A stretch of DNA of 64,000 bases from Branchiostoma lanceolatum (taxonomy: Eukaryota; Chordata; Leptocardii; Amphioxiformes; Branchiostomatidae). The notes beneath the pieces are model-generated. The model made no database searches. It worked only from the letters and a program-made list of their open reading frames with translations, and was not told where the DNA came from. Both the position numbers and the translations under genes were made by a program. Positions 33,701 to 48,700 of this stretch are shown here, piece by piece (the stretch's first letter is position 1; each line of letters starts with the position of its first letter). Location: assembly GCF_035083965.1 (NCBI RefSeq), contig NC_089740.1, positions 13,813,052 to 13,877,051 of the forward strand, given 5' to 3'.

Positions 33701-36700
33701 TCTTCGAGGCAGCTTTGCAAGTTTAAGAAGGGAAGGATATAGATGAACGTATATATGCTGGTTATATGAGGTAAATAGATACATGGAAGAAAAAAAATAC
33801 TGTCATATACATCCGTGGGTATACTCGTCTTCTATTGCTTCAAATGAAGACGTCAATCTCAAGAAAATCAGCTCGATAAACATTCTAAAATGAAGTATAA
33901 CACAAGAAGTAGTATATAGTCGTATCTATCATTCTCTTATCTATGTATTTGCCATTAACCCTAGAACATGTTACTTTACGTTATAGATACAGTATTATGA
34001 GTCAAACCACCGATGGTGCATTTGACCCTTACATTGTTTGATGACAGGATGTTTTTGAAAGCCTTACGCAGGCAGTCCTTATTTACCAACCATTATCATA
34101 CATCCTCATGGGAACATGTCATGATAAGTATCATCCTGCACCCATCCTCAGTTTGAAAGCCACTTTAAAATGTATTTTCTTGAAAAGCTAAATGACGTGA
34201 AATCACGATTTGAAACAACCGCTGCGCAAATGGTCATAAACCAAGGAATAGCAGATCTGCGATAGATCCTCTCAAGGAATAGTTTAGGCCATAACCCTTT
34301 GTTTGCATCAACTCTTGAACCCATAATATCGAAAATGTCTCCCCTTTATGTTTGTGGAGCACCTAAAGAGAGGACAAATGTATGTACCAACAACTACCTA
34401 CGATATCAATAAGTAAGTAATATCATCACACCACTCATATTGTTTTGCCACGTCATTTCAAAGACACCATAAAAATGTCTTTTTTTGAAAGGCTAATCAC
34501 GCAAAACGACGTGAAATCACGATTTGAATCATGATAATAGACAACCGATGCACAAATGACCATAAAGCAAGCAATAACAGATCTGCATTAGATCCTCTCA
34601 AGGAATATTTCGGCACATAACCCATTGTATCCATCAAATATTGAACACATAACATCTAACATTCCTTCCCTTTTATGTTTTCGGAGCGACACGAAAGGGC
34701 ACGTACATGTAACCCACAACCACTTACGATAACCAAGCTATTGAAAACGCCGTTTTACCGCACATTGATTGATGGGGCGTGCGGTGTGGACTTTACATGA
34801 ATGGAATAAGGTTGGCGAGGGCCACTGAGGTGGTATGAATCAGGTCCATCCTTTAGTGGTCTGTCAGGCGATGTAATGCACGATAAAGGCATGCTCTCCA
34901 TCACTGCCCTCCTCAGAGCTCAGGTTTTATCTCTTCCCTAGTCATGCAGCAGTTCGCGGTTTTACATAGCAAAGCCCCCCTCTCAATGGACCCGCGACAC
35001 ACTGGCGGCGTCGCTACGTCCTAAACTGGATTTGTGTTACCCTTGACTTTATAATGGAAATATCATTCAAAACGTACAAGTATGACCAAAAAGACAACAA
35101 AGCACATAGAGCTTGAAAGGATTCGTTTTTGAGTGCTTTGCCGCGCGCAGTGACGCCGCCAGCGAACGAGTGTCCAGTTAGAGGGGGGGGGGGTGCTTAA
35201 GGGCAGAAGCTATCTCCATCAATTTTTGCCATTCCTAGTTTTACTACAGGATCTTAAGCTTTTGCTTTTACCTCTTTGTTGACTCATGAGTGACCGTAGT
35301 TCATTTACTGTTTTAACCGAAATCATGTGGCCTATTTGACATGAGAAATAATTTACGTCCCAAAATGTTTTTCCTGGTAGCATACATGCCGGGTTAGTAA
35401 GAACAAAGCCAGGATTCGAACTCCCAACCTTCTAGTCCAGAACCTGGGTCGATATCCACTTCATTGTCGATACGTACGTCTATCTCTTTCAAACGTGACT
35501 CAGTAACAGATGAGTTGAGGTAATAGGCGTTATTATGATTATAATCAGCGTTATTTGTATTCAATTTCCCCAGGGACGGGCTGTCATCGTATGTGCTTCA
35601 GGCAAATTGGATTTAATATTTCAACGGCAGGGAATAACTGATACAGATGCACAGCAATTTCTGTATTCTTCCCGTACTGTTAGTGTTTCATACTTCGTTA
35701 TATATTTTTGCTTTGTGATGCCGTTTAAAAAGCGTGTTTTGCTCGATGGCGACATCACTATTTGTTGTCTATGATGTTGCAATAAAACAAAATTTGCCGC
35801 AGCAAAACGGAGCGCTAACAAAGGCTTTTCGTCCTCTGGGAGGGGAGTTTTGGACTCACGTTCCAACTAGGCTTCTGTTATGTATCTACATGTATTTATT
35901 CACCTATTCACACGTCTTGTCAAACATTTTATTTTCCATAATGTACAAGTGACGGCGAGAATAGTTGAGTACAACTTGAGTCCGCCGTCACTTCGTCTAT
36001 ATCACTTCATTTGTAATATTCGATGTTTTCTTTGAATAAAAAAAAGGCAAGGCAATGAAGCAAATCAAATTTCTATTCCCAACGTTCAGTCGTTTTATGA
36101 TTTGTTATTGCATGCAAACGACTCACGTCACTCTGTAATCATGTAAACGACAATCTGATCCAGACTACGCATGTGAGGCAAAGATGTGACGCAATTTGTA
36201 CATCATAGGAAATTGGCACTAAAGCCATTCCAATGAGTAAAAAAAAAAAGTATTATACATATGTTAAAAGAAAAAAAAATATCTATAACCGCATTTATTA
36301 ATAAGTTCGCGCGGTTTTCATTTCGCGCTAGGGGGAAAATGGAGTTTTTCGCAACAGTTTTAAGTTCACGACAGTGTTATAGTCACATACTGCTACAGTA
36401 TTAGACAAAACTGTTCGCGGTGGTTCTATGTTCGCGGTGAAACGGTCGCCGCGAAAACTGCGAACATAAAGCCACCGCGAATATTTCTGCACTTACAGTA
36501 TTTCATTGTAACTACGAAAGAAAAGGCATGATTTGAACTTTTGATAGCGCCACACTGGAACCACTATAGACGGCAATGGTCCGTTTCAAAGCAGAAAAAA
36601 GGTAATGTGTTCTATTAATCAAATAGAGAGCTGGTTTTCATGTTTTGATTTTATCGTTTGAACTGTACTATCAGTAAAGGCGGGCGGCTTTTAAATGTTC

Positions 36701-39700
36701 GGTCGCTCTGAACGTGCCCTTTTGTAGATCTTATCAAGCAAATCGTGAAGTAACCCCCTGAGGACGAACCGGAGGAAATATACAGTAAACACCTTCATAG
36801 ATGACAATGGAGATGTCAGGAAATCCTACCATGTCGTCATTCATGTGTGTAAAGTACCTTAGGGCCAATTTACACACAGCTCGTCTAGATATCTGGACTG
36901 CAGATATCTGCCGGGCGACAGCTTTTTTCTGTGTCTAAACAGGAATTTTATGGTCTTAATGAGGGGTTTTTTAGATGTCGGGAAAATTTCAGCCGACCAC
37001 TCTGAAGCATTCGCCCGACAACTCAGCGGGAGTCCCCGACCACTCCAGCCGGACGTCTAAACAGAATGTGTCGCGTAGTAGACATCTGGAGGTCGGGGTT
37101 CACGCTAGTTTGCATATTTGGCGGGCGATAAAGCGGGAAAACTTCTTAGCATCAAGGACCATTTGTTCCCAAACGGACGACGGACTTCTTTCGTGATGCC
37201 AGATCGTTCGGTGGATCGGCCCTCCCCCCTCCGCCACGACAAGGGCAGCGAGTAGGAACGCAGCGTTGATTCTGACCGGTCGCTGTCGTCTTCCCCGGTA
37301 CCTCAAAAGCCTCTTACGCTCAACCCTTGCTTGCTGCCTCATGTTAAGCCATACGCGAGTCAGATAAAGAAAGAATACCATATTCATCATGACGAAAAAC
37401 ACAGGCGGTTCTCCCGCCATTTTGAAACGCGCGCAAAAGGTTAAATAGGGTCGAGTGCAATCAGCGCGCTGCGTGAGTCCTACGGTACTTCCTGTCGGTG
37501 TGTATAAATGCGTCCAGATATCTAAGGCTCAGATGTCGGCGGATTTTTAGATATCCGAAAAAACTCTGTATAAATTGGGCCTTATTTCCGTGCCATGCAT
37601 GTCTTGTGTATTGTTGTTTGTTTATAAAACCAATAAAAGATAATTTTGGAAAAAAACATCCTACCATAAACCTCTGTCTGTGCACATTTCCTGTAAACAC
37701 TTCTCAAATATTACTCAATGTCCAAACAATTTTGACAAATTGTAAACGCTTTCATACCGACTAATTTCCCAACATCTCCAAAGCTAGGTTCTCATTTTCA
37801 CCTGCGTTGAGCGAGGAAATTGGTGTAGACTGCCAATCCCGATGGTACTACACTGGGGCCTGCTAGAGATTCGTACCCAGAACATGTAGATTCGCAAGAC
37901 CGTTTTGACACCTGTGTATATTTGCCTACCAAACTCAGCACAAGTTCCAACAAATTAGTACACTGTAAATACCTTAGTAAATTGCAAAGTATATTTCAAG
38001 AAATCCCACGATAAATCCTGTGCATATTTGCCTAACACACTCAGAACGAGTTCCAACAAATCAGTATAATGTAAATACCTGTGTAAATTGCAACGTATAC
38101 GTACGTATATACATATATATTTCAAGAAACCCTACCATAAACTCCTGTGCATATTTGCCTAACACACAATCTGCCAGACCGTTTTAGCTGAGTAAACAAC
38201 GCGGGACGGTAATGTGCTAAACGTGACGTTAGCGGATGGAAGTGGGAATAATGAGCCACCTGGTGCCGTTTCCGGTCCTATGACGTGTCCGCGGGGAAAT
38301 CAACAAAACGTTGATATTTCTTTCATCTCCCGTGCTGCGAATGGAATACTCTCCAAGCAGAGGAGGGGTTCCGGATGGTTATGGACGTGTTCTTAGGCGT
38401 TTTTGTCGGGCTGTCTACTTTGTCATGTTTTTTTTTTGTCTCACTAACCCACTCGTGTGGACCGAACAAAAAATGATAAAGTAGACAACCCAACAGAAAC
38501 GTATAAAACCAGCCTTGGAGAGTACAAACAGAAAATCTGTCCAGAAAACGTGTTCAGCGGATCGACGACATAACATACCGTCGTCAAGGATCTATGGCAA
38601 CATTGTTGTCGCAAAAAAACTGCATTATGTACGACATCCCCACGAATGTCTTATGAATGCGCTAGCTTTGTTTGCTGTCCTCAGTCTATCATTCGACTCT
38701 AACGTTACCTTTCGTACGGCGACTGCGACAGGACTTACATTCATAAACGTCAGAACCATTACTTTGCACACACAAGGGAGCAATGAACCTTTAATATCTC
38801 TTATGTGGGTTGGTGTGTCTAATATATCGATATCACCTTTCGATTTTTGCCATCAAATGTAATTAGATAAATGTCACCCGTTCGCACATTGATTTGGTCT
38901 GGTTACTGAAGACGTACGGAACGTCTTTAAATTGAAAACGAAGATGGGCGGCAATATACAGCCTCACTTCACCTCACCTAGTCCAAGAATAAACAACTTT
39001 TCGAATATCAGCAGATAGATGTCTACAGAGAGATGGCTCCAAGAACAAATGATTTCTTGGACTCTGGTAGTTTTACTACATTGATTCTGTTACATTGATT
39101 CTGTTTCACAGCGGAACAACTCCACCCCTTTCTTGTCATGGTAAGAACATGAGCACGTCGGTACGCATGAATAATCCATCGTTACCTTACATAGTCTGAA
39201 AACCACATAAATGTAGCATCAGTAACGATCTCCACATGATATCCTACACCAGTAAACCCTAACCCCCCACCGTCCTAGTCTCCAAATACAGGTATCGCCC
39301 GTTCCTCAGGGCTCTGCATAATACATGAAGGCAATCCAGCCTTCATAATCTTACGATTTATCATTAATTACCCTAACCCTCTCCCGACCTGTCGGATCTG
39401 GGGAGTTTAGGCAGGGGATTGAAGTAACCCACTGGTGGGATAGAGACTCTAAACCATTTGACCCAGGCGTAATCGTCTTAATGAAAGTGTTCTTGACATG
39501 GCGTCTGGTAGGAAATCCTACTTTAAGTACTAGTTATCTCTTCTTTTGTACTGTAAAGTCTGGATAGCCAGGCTGCAGACGTGGCTGGAAAGAGTATAAA
39601 ACCAAATAGAGGATTTGGCCAACCGGTAGATACAATTTGACACGCCAGGAGCCTGTGCGGAGTCGACTTCTTCAAACGATATAAAAGTAATTCACCCGTT

Positions 39701-42700
39701 ATTCATTATCCGTTCATTAATTGCATATCCGCTCTTCTGCAGTTAAATTGATAGACAGTGATAAAGATAAAAAAGCATGGCCTAGAAGCGATCACTGAAA
39801 GACGGCTGTAGAGACTGAAGAGTCTCTACGGACAAAAATTAAAAAAAAACAACTACTAACTATAAATTGTGTATTTTCTTGATTTGCATTTTTTTATTTT
39901 TCGTTTTCGCAAACAGCCCGGCCGGGCACGGGCTTGAAAATGTGACCCTAGCATAATAACAGGTAGTATATTCTCTATCTACCATGGCAAAATGGAAAGG
40001 ACCTTACAGACATATGCATGTACTAAAGATTCATGAATCTGTTAGTGCTGTTAGATAGCATTGCATCTTTACCACGTGCCCTAATTCCTCCAATTCAAGA
40101 GACTTAGACAGTGACGTACGTCATCTGTTTTTCACAAATTGTCCCTTCTTGTTTTTCTTCACCGTTCTCATTAGCATTTCGGTTGCTCTTTAGTTAAATT
40201 GATAGCCAAGGATGGAGATCAAAGGGTCGGCCGGGAAGCAGCCGCAGAATGACACTTATCGAAACCGAAGAGCCATTGGCGTATATGGGTACTAATTGCA
40301 TCATTATTTAGGTGAAATATGATCATCGTGGTTTGAAGCTTGCCATTTAGTACGTGCCATATGGTAACAGAAAAGTGGATTTCTAACAGGCCCCCTGTTT
40401 GTCTGTTTAAATTTGTTTGAGCCTTTATTTGCTCATGAAATCTCAAATCAGCCAGCTGGCCACTTTTTGTTGAGGTCATGAGGGAAGAGGTAAGGGTCAG
40501 ACAAAATATGACAGAGATAGAAATTGACACTGTATTTTAGCTTGGGTTCCATCCTGCGTAGTTGACCTGTAACGGCGGTTAGCAAGCAAGGATACCGAAC
40601 CTGCAGCAAACTACAGTGGATGGTAATCTCCAAGCAGATCTCACGGTGCCAAAATCGTATAAGCTGGCCAGAGAAGCTCCAGTCAGCCAGAGAAGCTCCA
40701 GTCAGTCAGTGAAGCTCCAGTCAGCCAGAGAAGCTCCAGTCAGGCACTGACTGGAGCTTCTCTGGCTAGCTTATACGATTTTGGCACCGTGTAGATCTGC
40801 TTGGAGATAAGGTGGATGGTACCTAGGCTGTCTTCGCTCAATACGTCTACATCGTTTTCTTTCAACATCTGTCCTTTCTTTGTTAGCAAGCAATGATACT
40901 GAACCTGCAGCAAACTATGATGGATAGTACCTAGGCTGTCTTTGCTCAATATTTCTTCACCGTTTCCTTCCAACATCTCTCCTTCCTTTTCTTCTGTGAG
41001 ACTGTTGAATCGCATTCCTGTCAGCCGCCAGGCAAATTGATAGTTAGCGGTGGAGATCAGAGGTTGAGGCAGGAAGTGGACAGTGAATGACGCCTGCTGC
41101 AACCGGAGACCCATTGACGTCCGTGGCACTTTGATATCCTCCCACGCACGGACCAATTACCCCAGCAGCAGCGCGTCAAAAGCTCTGCGCAGATATACAT
41201 GATACCATCCGGGATCTAGTTTTTTTTCCATATTCCTCCCACGGTGTGGCATACTTTGTAATTGGCTGCTTGTTAAAACGTTGTTGATACCATGAAAGTT
41301 TCATATGGTTACCTTAATTTTTCAGATGTAATATATGATATTTGCGATATTTCTATATAATGATATTTCCAGATATAATGTGATATTTTGATATATTGAT
41401 ATTTTCAGATAAAATGGTTACCTTCCTTTTTAGCTATAATAATGACAATGCAAAGTAGACTGAAAATTGTAGGAATGATATAGAAACATATACAAAGTTT
41501 ATTTCTATCCTGCTCTTAGGGTTTTGGGTAGATTTATATGCATCGTTGGTGTATTTCTTAAAACGCTCGTGTCAATTGTCAATCATCGTCGACGTTGTTG
41601 GTTTGTGACGTCTGATATAAAGTAATTTGCACAAGCTGAATGTAGAATTCTCGAAATCAACATATAATATCCCACTATTAAAGCTTGCGATGACCATTCT
41701 TGTCGCAAGATGATATTCAGTAAATAAATAAAAAATATGGATGTTGAAACCCTACAGCGTTGGCAAATGCCACATTAAACCAAAGTGCAGCCAAAGCTAC
41801 TAAAACCTCACCGCGTGCAGCAAATGCAGGTTTGCTCAAAGCGCGGCTAAAAATACCCACAGAAGCATACATTTACAGTGTCTGGTGAGATGCTATCTGA
41901 CTACAACAGTACGCCATTCTCGCTTCCCAAGTAATCCGCCAGTCTGCCTTCAGTTGGCACTTCACAACAGATACGGTTAAACTCCCATTCCACAAGGACC
42001 TGGCTGCGATCCCGCTGCGACGTACAATTTGACAGAGCGGTCAAAGAATTTCAAAGATAAAGAACTAATCTTTTTATGCCTTGTGTGCTTTGTTGTCTTG
42101 TCAGCCATACTTTTACATTTTACATGATATTCAAATTATGAAATCCGATTTAGGTCGCAGCGAGAGTGCAGCGCGACCGCCGTCTAGTGGGATTTTGTGC
42201 GTAAATGCAAGTCCGCATGAGTTACGTATTAACACTTTTTGTGTGTTTAGGTACCATTTGCAGACGAAAAAGTAATTTCTTTGGTTCAATAACCAGGCAA
42301 CAATATGCTAGAAACAAAATCCTTCCTCGCAAACGTTACCTAAAGCAAAAAAAAAAAATGTTAAGACGCAAGTCAAGCGCACATGAATATACGCACAAGT
42401 GTGATCGGCCCTTACAGAGAACGCTGCCGAGGGTTGTGTGCACCATCACGCCCCTTATATAAACCCATCTAGAGACACCCCCACTCCGCTATAGTGCAAT
42501 GTCGACTTACGTTAAAAGGCCGTGCAGGTTACATATAGTATACAGAGTGCATTACTCGGTAGGCTGGCCATTATATAAGTGCTAGAACCAGAGGGTCCAC
42601 AGAATAGACGAGATCAAAAAGCACATTTTCAGATATTGTAGGTAGCGTGATGGCATAAATGTTAGCAGATACTGGAAGTTAAAGGTGTTTTTGTAAAATA

Positions 42701-45700
42701 AATGACATTTTATTGCAAGTTCTTGCCCGGAGGCTAATTGCAAGTACATGTAACATAGAAAAGGATGAGGAACAGTGTAGCATGTGATTACTCTAGTCTT
42801 AATACTGACACTATGGGGTTCGGCTTCTTTAAAGAAAAATGTTATACAACAGATAAAAATTTCAGACCACCCAAGTAGTTGTAAATGTAAGGAAATCAGT
42901 AAAAACGTTAGTAAAAACACAGTACTAGTGTTTCTAATTCCCGAAAACTGTCCTACTAGGCGCTGGTTGGGAAATGTTATAGCCGCATTATTTGTCGGAG
43001 GTCCAGCATGTATCACCCATTTTTCAAGCCTGAAAAATTCACCTTTCATAGCGATCAATTCAGCTCTTGAGGTTCAATCCCTGAGCAATATTCTACATTA
43101 AATTCTTTGACCTACTAAAATGCCTTTAATTGATTACCTTGGCATGTACATGGTTTCTTTCTAGCATGGTGAAAGGCGGCAGAAACGACATCGGACAGGT
43201 CGATCCCCGTGGCAATCCGTACGTTAGCTTAGCTAGCAGGAACCGGTAATGCCCAGAGGAAATACGCCTTGTTACAACAGGGCGCCCCTGCTAGACTTAG
43301 ACAACTTTATCTGGATCGATGTTTTGCGCAGGAAATTTTGAGCTGGTTCATTGTGAGATGTAGTGTAAGACTTCATCAGAGTTATTCTAGCGACGCGATC
43401 ATTGTTACGATGGCAGTGTCATACTCTCCATATATTGATAGGGCTTGATGTACTATTCTTTCTTGTCATATCGTTTAGTCCTGCGTACGTTTCTAATTCT
43501 GTTCAGACGTTCATAATACATGCAGACGTAGGGCAATCATGATGATGAATATGGACTATAATTTGCTGCAATGAATCTCATAGAATCTCTAACGACCCAT
43601 TCTATGATAGCTTCTGCTAAATTGTTATCTATAGAAAGGAGCGGATTTTGCAAACAATACGCGATCTACCTGACCACGTTACACCTCTCAAAGACAAGAA
43701 ATAAAAACAACAACATTACTGCATGAAGTAACGATAGTCCCGGTGGATTCAGGCCAATGAGTGCTTCTAAATGGGAAAGAAAGAAAGCTTTCTGGAAGTA
43801 GGTCACTCCATTTACAAGAGTACAATGGAGGACATTATGATTTGTAACCAACCATTGGTTGACCTGGTTTAGAGACAGAAACGAATGAGAGTTGACGGAA
43901 TAGCGCAAAATGGATTTCTTACGCCACAATGTTTCTGAAAGAAAGGTTAATGAAATTTATTGATATCTTGGTGATATCGATGCATATTTGAAAGAAACGA
44001 GCGATGCTTTACAAGGAATGTTCCCTATAACTCATTTACATCAAAGAAAGGCAATTGATATAAGCTTTAAAGGCTCCGTAGGGGTCTGCCCCACTTATTT
44101 TCTCCTGAAGAAACCATTGATCCATTCTTTGAAGATCATCTTCTTCGGCAAAGAATTCAATTGGTGAAAGATAAAGGAAGTCGTGTGCACAAGGGGTAGT
44201 TGTCTTATCCACAGTTTGAAGTACTGTTATGTTTCAAGCGGATTGCTGAACTCAAGGCACGTCGTGAGTTCAAACGGAGCTTGGTAACATATTGTTTATC
44301 TGTCGAGGCATCCTGTGTATTCCGCGATAACATTCGGTTCCATTAGATACACGACAAAAGAAACCACTTCAAGAGTTACTTTCATTGCATCTGCACTGAT
44401 TTGACAGCTTCTGCCATTAGTGTAGCACTTCATCTTTCTCCTTGTTAAAAGCTAGATATAGTTTTTTTTTTTAAATGCTAAAATTAATGAGCAGGTGCTA
44501 ACAAAAACGTTACTCAGAAAAGTGGTGGCTGTTGCCTGAAAGTTTCAAGTGTCTATGCTTTGCTCAGTTCCGGTGACTTATGAGTCTTTATTTACTTTCT
44601 ATTGTGGCATTTCCATCCAGAATTTAATGATACTGATGCTAAGGCTTTCTAAAAAAAGTCAGCGCATTCTGTAGAGAAGAAATAGATAGACAGCGATTGT
44701 ATACCCGCATTCAGAGTTGCGCGTGAATGAATCTAACTACATCGAGGGTCTGTCTCTGAAGAGCTGGGCACAGATGTCTCAGCCATCTACGCGATAATGC
44801 ACAGAACTCCCAAAGGTCTTATTACCATTAAGGAGCTATCCATTTGTCAACGAAGGCTTCTTGGAAAGTCGGTGCATTGGAGAAAATAATATACCTACAA
44901 GGATAATGTTCAATGGATGTTCTTCGCATCGTGAGTGACTGATCATTTCTAGCACTGGAGGGTTTCACAAGAATGATATAGATGTATTTTAAAATAGAAT
45001 CTGCAATGTGCATTAACAACTGATGTTTGCTTCGGAGCGAAAATGACAAGGTGACAAGTAGTGAACGATGAATGTGCTATATGTATCCTAATAACGTTTC
45101 AGAAGCTGGCTTTTACCTTATCCATCAGGCTCACCCACTTTCGGCTCTGAATGATGCTGGCGGTGTGGAACTTTGTGATACGGACGCCCCGCAGTGTAAG
45201 CCAATCAAGGATTAAATAACCAATCGTCAATCACTCTAATAGTCAGCTATCATAGATGATAACGCAACTATAAAACAAATGTAATATCTTATGTAACCGT
45301 CATCTCCGTTCATATTTGCTGCAATGTGTTTCATGGACTCTCTAAAGGCTCAATAAAGGTTGCTGCTAAGTTGTTATCCAAAGAGAGTTGAAGATTTTGC
45401 AAACAAAACGTGATCTACTTTGATACGCTACGTCGCTGCCACTACAAGACGAGAAAATTAAGCTGCAATTCAAACCAGCGGTAGTGGTACGGCAAAGGCA
45501 CATGCTGTGGTAAGAGATAGTTATGCAAGTACCCGAGTTATCAACCGGGAATTGAGGTGATGAAAACTATCGTTGAGAGAAACTCCTTGCCACGAAGTAC
45601 TGTAGGATCATCCCCATTAGATAGTTTTAAACAATGTTTACAGCTAGATAAATATGTGCAAAGGCTAGGTTTGACAGGTCGTTCACTGTAATATAACCAG

Positions 45701-48700
45701 CTGATGCCGCGCCGTGTGTCTACGAAGCTGGTGTGTTACGCCGAAGGGCGGTTATTCCAGCTATATAGATACTGATACAGAAGCTGGCATGTTACGCCGA
45801 AGGTCGTATCCAGCTATACAAATACAGACCCTCCGATGTCTTTGTACTAAGCTGTTGTTTTCACAAAGTTATTTCGAAATTGTTCGAAACAAGTAACAAG
45901 TTAAAGATTCTGGGTTCCTTAAACTCCCTACCGACTTAAGTAATAAAAGAAATAAGTCCCAAGACATCCACAATGGTACCGAAGAATCTGCAGTACTGTT
46001 ATAACCTACTTGCTAAAACTTGCTAAAGCATGGAGGCGTCAAACTGTGACATGATCATTAAACACCGAGGATCATGACTTGCAGGAAATTTGCAGGAGCC
46101 GCGGGAGGTGATAGGAGCGGCCTCCTCACAGCTGCCCGAACGCTAATGAAGCGCAACTCCAGCTTATGTGGGGTTTTGTAGGATTGATCGACTCATAAAC
46201 GGCTTTGGAAGCATCTGCTCTCCACAGGAACGGCTGGCAAGGGAACCAAGGAATCGTGTGTAGAATTAGAATCAGCAGCACGTACAGCTAGCAAACTTTT
46301 GTCGGCCATGGATTGAAGTGGCAAAGTAGCATGCCCGTTGTAAATATTGATTTTATAGCTAAAAGTCTGTGACCGGGAATAGAAACTGCAAGACTTTCTA
46401 TGACGATCTAACTACCATGGCACTGGGTAGCCAAGGATACGTTAAGTGTAGAATGAAAAGCACTGTCATTCACAAAGACGGTGGGTGGACTCAACTGAAG
46501 TTTGCATGTATCAAAAGTGTCTATAGAACGGCTGGTAAGGGCACTGAAGAGTCATGGTTAGAATTAGAATCAGCAGCACATGTAGCTAGCAAACTTCCTT
46601 GGTCAGGGATTTACGTGGCAAAATCACATTCCCGTTGTAAATATTGATTTTATAGCTAAAAGTCTGTGACCGGAGACTTTCTTTGAAGATCTAACTACCA
46701 TGGCATTGAATAAATAGACAAGGATAGAATTCGAATGAAAAGCAATTTTTTCTTTAGAAGTTGGACATTGACATTCACAAAGAAGGTGGAACCAACTGAA
46801 GTTTGCATGAGTCAAGAACTGTCTATTGAACTTCCATTGATGTAGCTCCTCCTGTTGTAAGACGTCGGATACACAAGGAGTTGAAGGTATATGAGTTTAA
46901 AAAAAAACCCTGCTGTCTTCAAAAGCTGGACATCGCTGTCTACTGATCCTGTAACTGCATCCCTACAGTCTACATTTTGCAATCAGTCTTGTTATTGCAT
47001 AAAGCTAATAGTATGCAGAAAATGAGTCTCTGTGATGTATTTACTTTTATAAAACATCGGATATACAAGAACAAGGTATACGTGCAATGAAAAAAACACA
47101 CGCTTTCTTCATGAGATGGACCTCGTCGTTTACTGGTTCTGTAACTGCCGCCATAAAAACATCACCCAGTTTCAATCAGTCTTGTTGATGTAAATTGCCG
47201 TTGATGAGTTATAAGAAAACTTCTTTCTTTAAAAGTTTGACATCGTCATATACTGGTTCTTAATCTACAGTCATAGGAACATCCTGCAGTTGCAATCAGC
47301 TTGTTTTATGGGCATGGCTGTCCACAAAGGAGATGAAGGTATATGAAGTTTTACAGTTGCTGCAGCGCCCATTAGGCAATAAACGCTACTGCAGCAGCTG
47401 TGTTGATACTTGATCTTCCTCTGAAGTCACGAATTCAATCTGACAGCCGATATTAACCTTGGTCTCCCCCTCGAGTAGGCTCGGATGTTACAGCTTGTAC
47501 CTGATCATTGTTGAGCAATGAAAAAATCTTTCTTCAAAAGTTAACTTCGTCATATACTGGTCCTGTATGAACACCAGGAACCGTAGGAACATCAGTTGCA
47601 ATCAGATTTTCTTGAATGACATGGCCGTTGATGAGTTATCAAAAAATACAAATTTCTTCAAAAGTTTGGACATCGTCATATACTAGTTCTGCATCAATAT
47701 CCGTAGGAACATCAGTTCGTAAGATTAGCAGGTGCAATTGGTCTTTCTTGACCAATTCACAAAGGAGATGAATACAACTGAAGTTCACAGTTGCTGCAGC
47801 GCCCATTTGGCAATAAACTTAGAAACTTGATCTTCCTCTGAAGTCACGAATTCAATCTAACAGCCAACATTAAACCTGATCTTCCCCTGGAGTCGGCACG
47901 GATGTAACAGCTTGCACCACCTGATCCACGATGACCGGCAGGCTTCATGATACTCTGCATCATTAGGGAGAATGTTCTGCCCGATGGTCTGCCATTACGG
48001 GAGATGGGGATGGCATCTTCGTGCTCTGAGCGACACTGCGGCATCGTGATATAGTCATTTCCATGAGACGTTAGGGATGTAATTGATCCTAGCCGACGGT
48101 GTTGCCTAGCTGTGCCCATATCCGTTCTTCTTCTGCTTCCAACAGAAGCCCATGTACAGATAAACTACGTTTATATCACAAATAGATGAAAATGCAGAAT
48201 CCGGTATGAGATAATGGTGATGAAGAGTTGCTTTTCTTTGTTCAAATGATAAAGAGTGAAGACTAAGAAATGTGATGATGATGTTATAAAACCCCTAAGT
48301 GTTAGAAATAGAATGTGAAGATCTCTACTGACAGAGTAATGTACCTGTTCAGTGAAAGTCTATTGAATGAAGTTTTAAAGTTACCCCATGAAATAGCTAC
48401 CAATCGATAAATCCACTTATTTTTTGTCAATTCCATAATGGCCGCTTGTCTATTTTCGACATCATTGGTGGTGATGAAAATGTTGTATATTTTGTTATAT
48501 CCCCGTTTTCTTTTAGCATTAAAGTTGTTTGTGCATTGAAAATAACTAATATCATTCTAATAGGCGAATTTGGAAATAATTTGTGGCACTCACGGAGAGC
48601 TGTACTTGTGCCTGGTCTCCAAATACGGTGTAGTCCTACCGTACTACAATACTGTAAATGCAAAAATGTTCGCGGTGGTTTTATGTTCGCGGTAAGCTCT

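Larger units (their letters stand above)
39690..41160. repeat. Diverged direct-repeat array hosting a MITE
   Basis: Segments near 39730, 40190 and 41030 share AAATTGATAG..A..G.TGGAGATCA and a following GAAGC..CCG..GAATGAC block. Two closer units share TTAGCAAGCAA.GATAC.GAACCTGCAGCAAACTA (40580 and 40893). The first of these is interrupted by the element at 40626. Confidence 0.65.

Noticed and set aside
38515..38862. 115-codon plus-strand frame
   Set aside because: Begins at the end of a MITE; no recognisable domain or splice sites.
42582..43058. 158-codon minus-strand frame, the longest in the window
   Set aside because: It runs through a retroelement 3' tail shared with 57985 and 58545, has no splice or domain support and no gene-like codon use.
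46369..46647. 92-codon plus-strand frame
   Set aside because: Covers a tandem repeat copy whose sister copy at 46220 is not open; no splice context.
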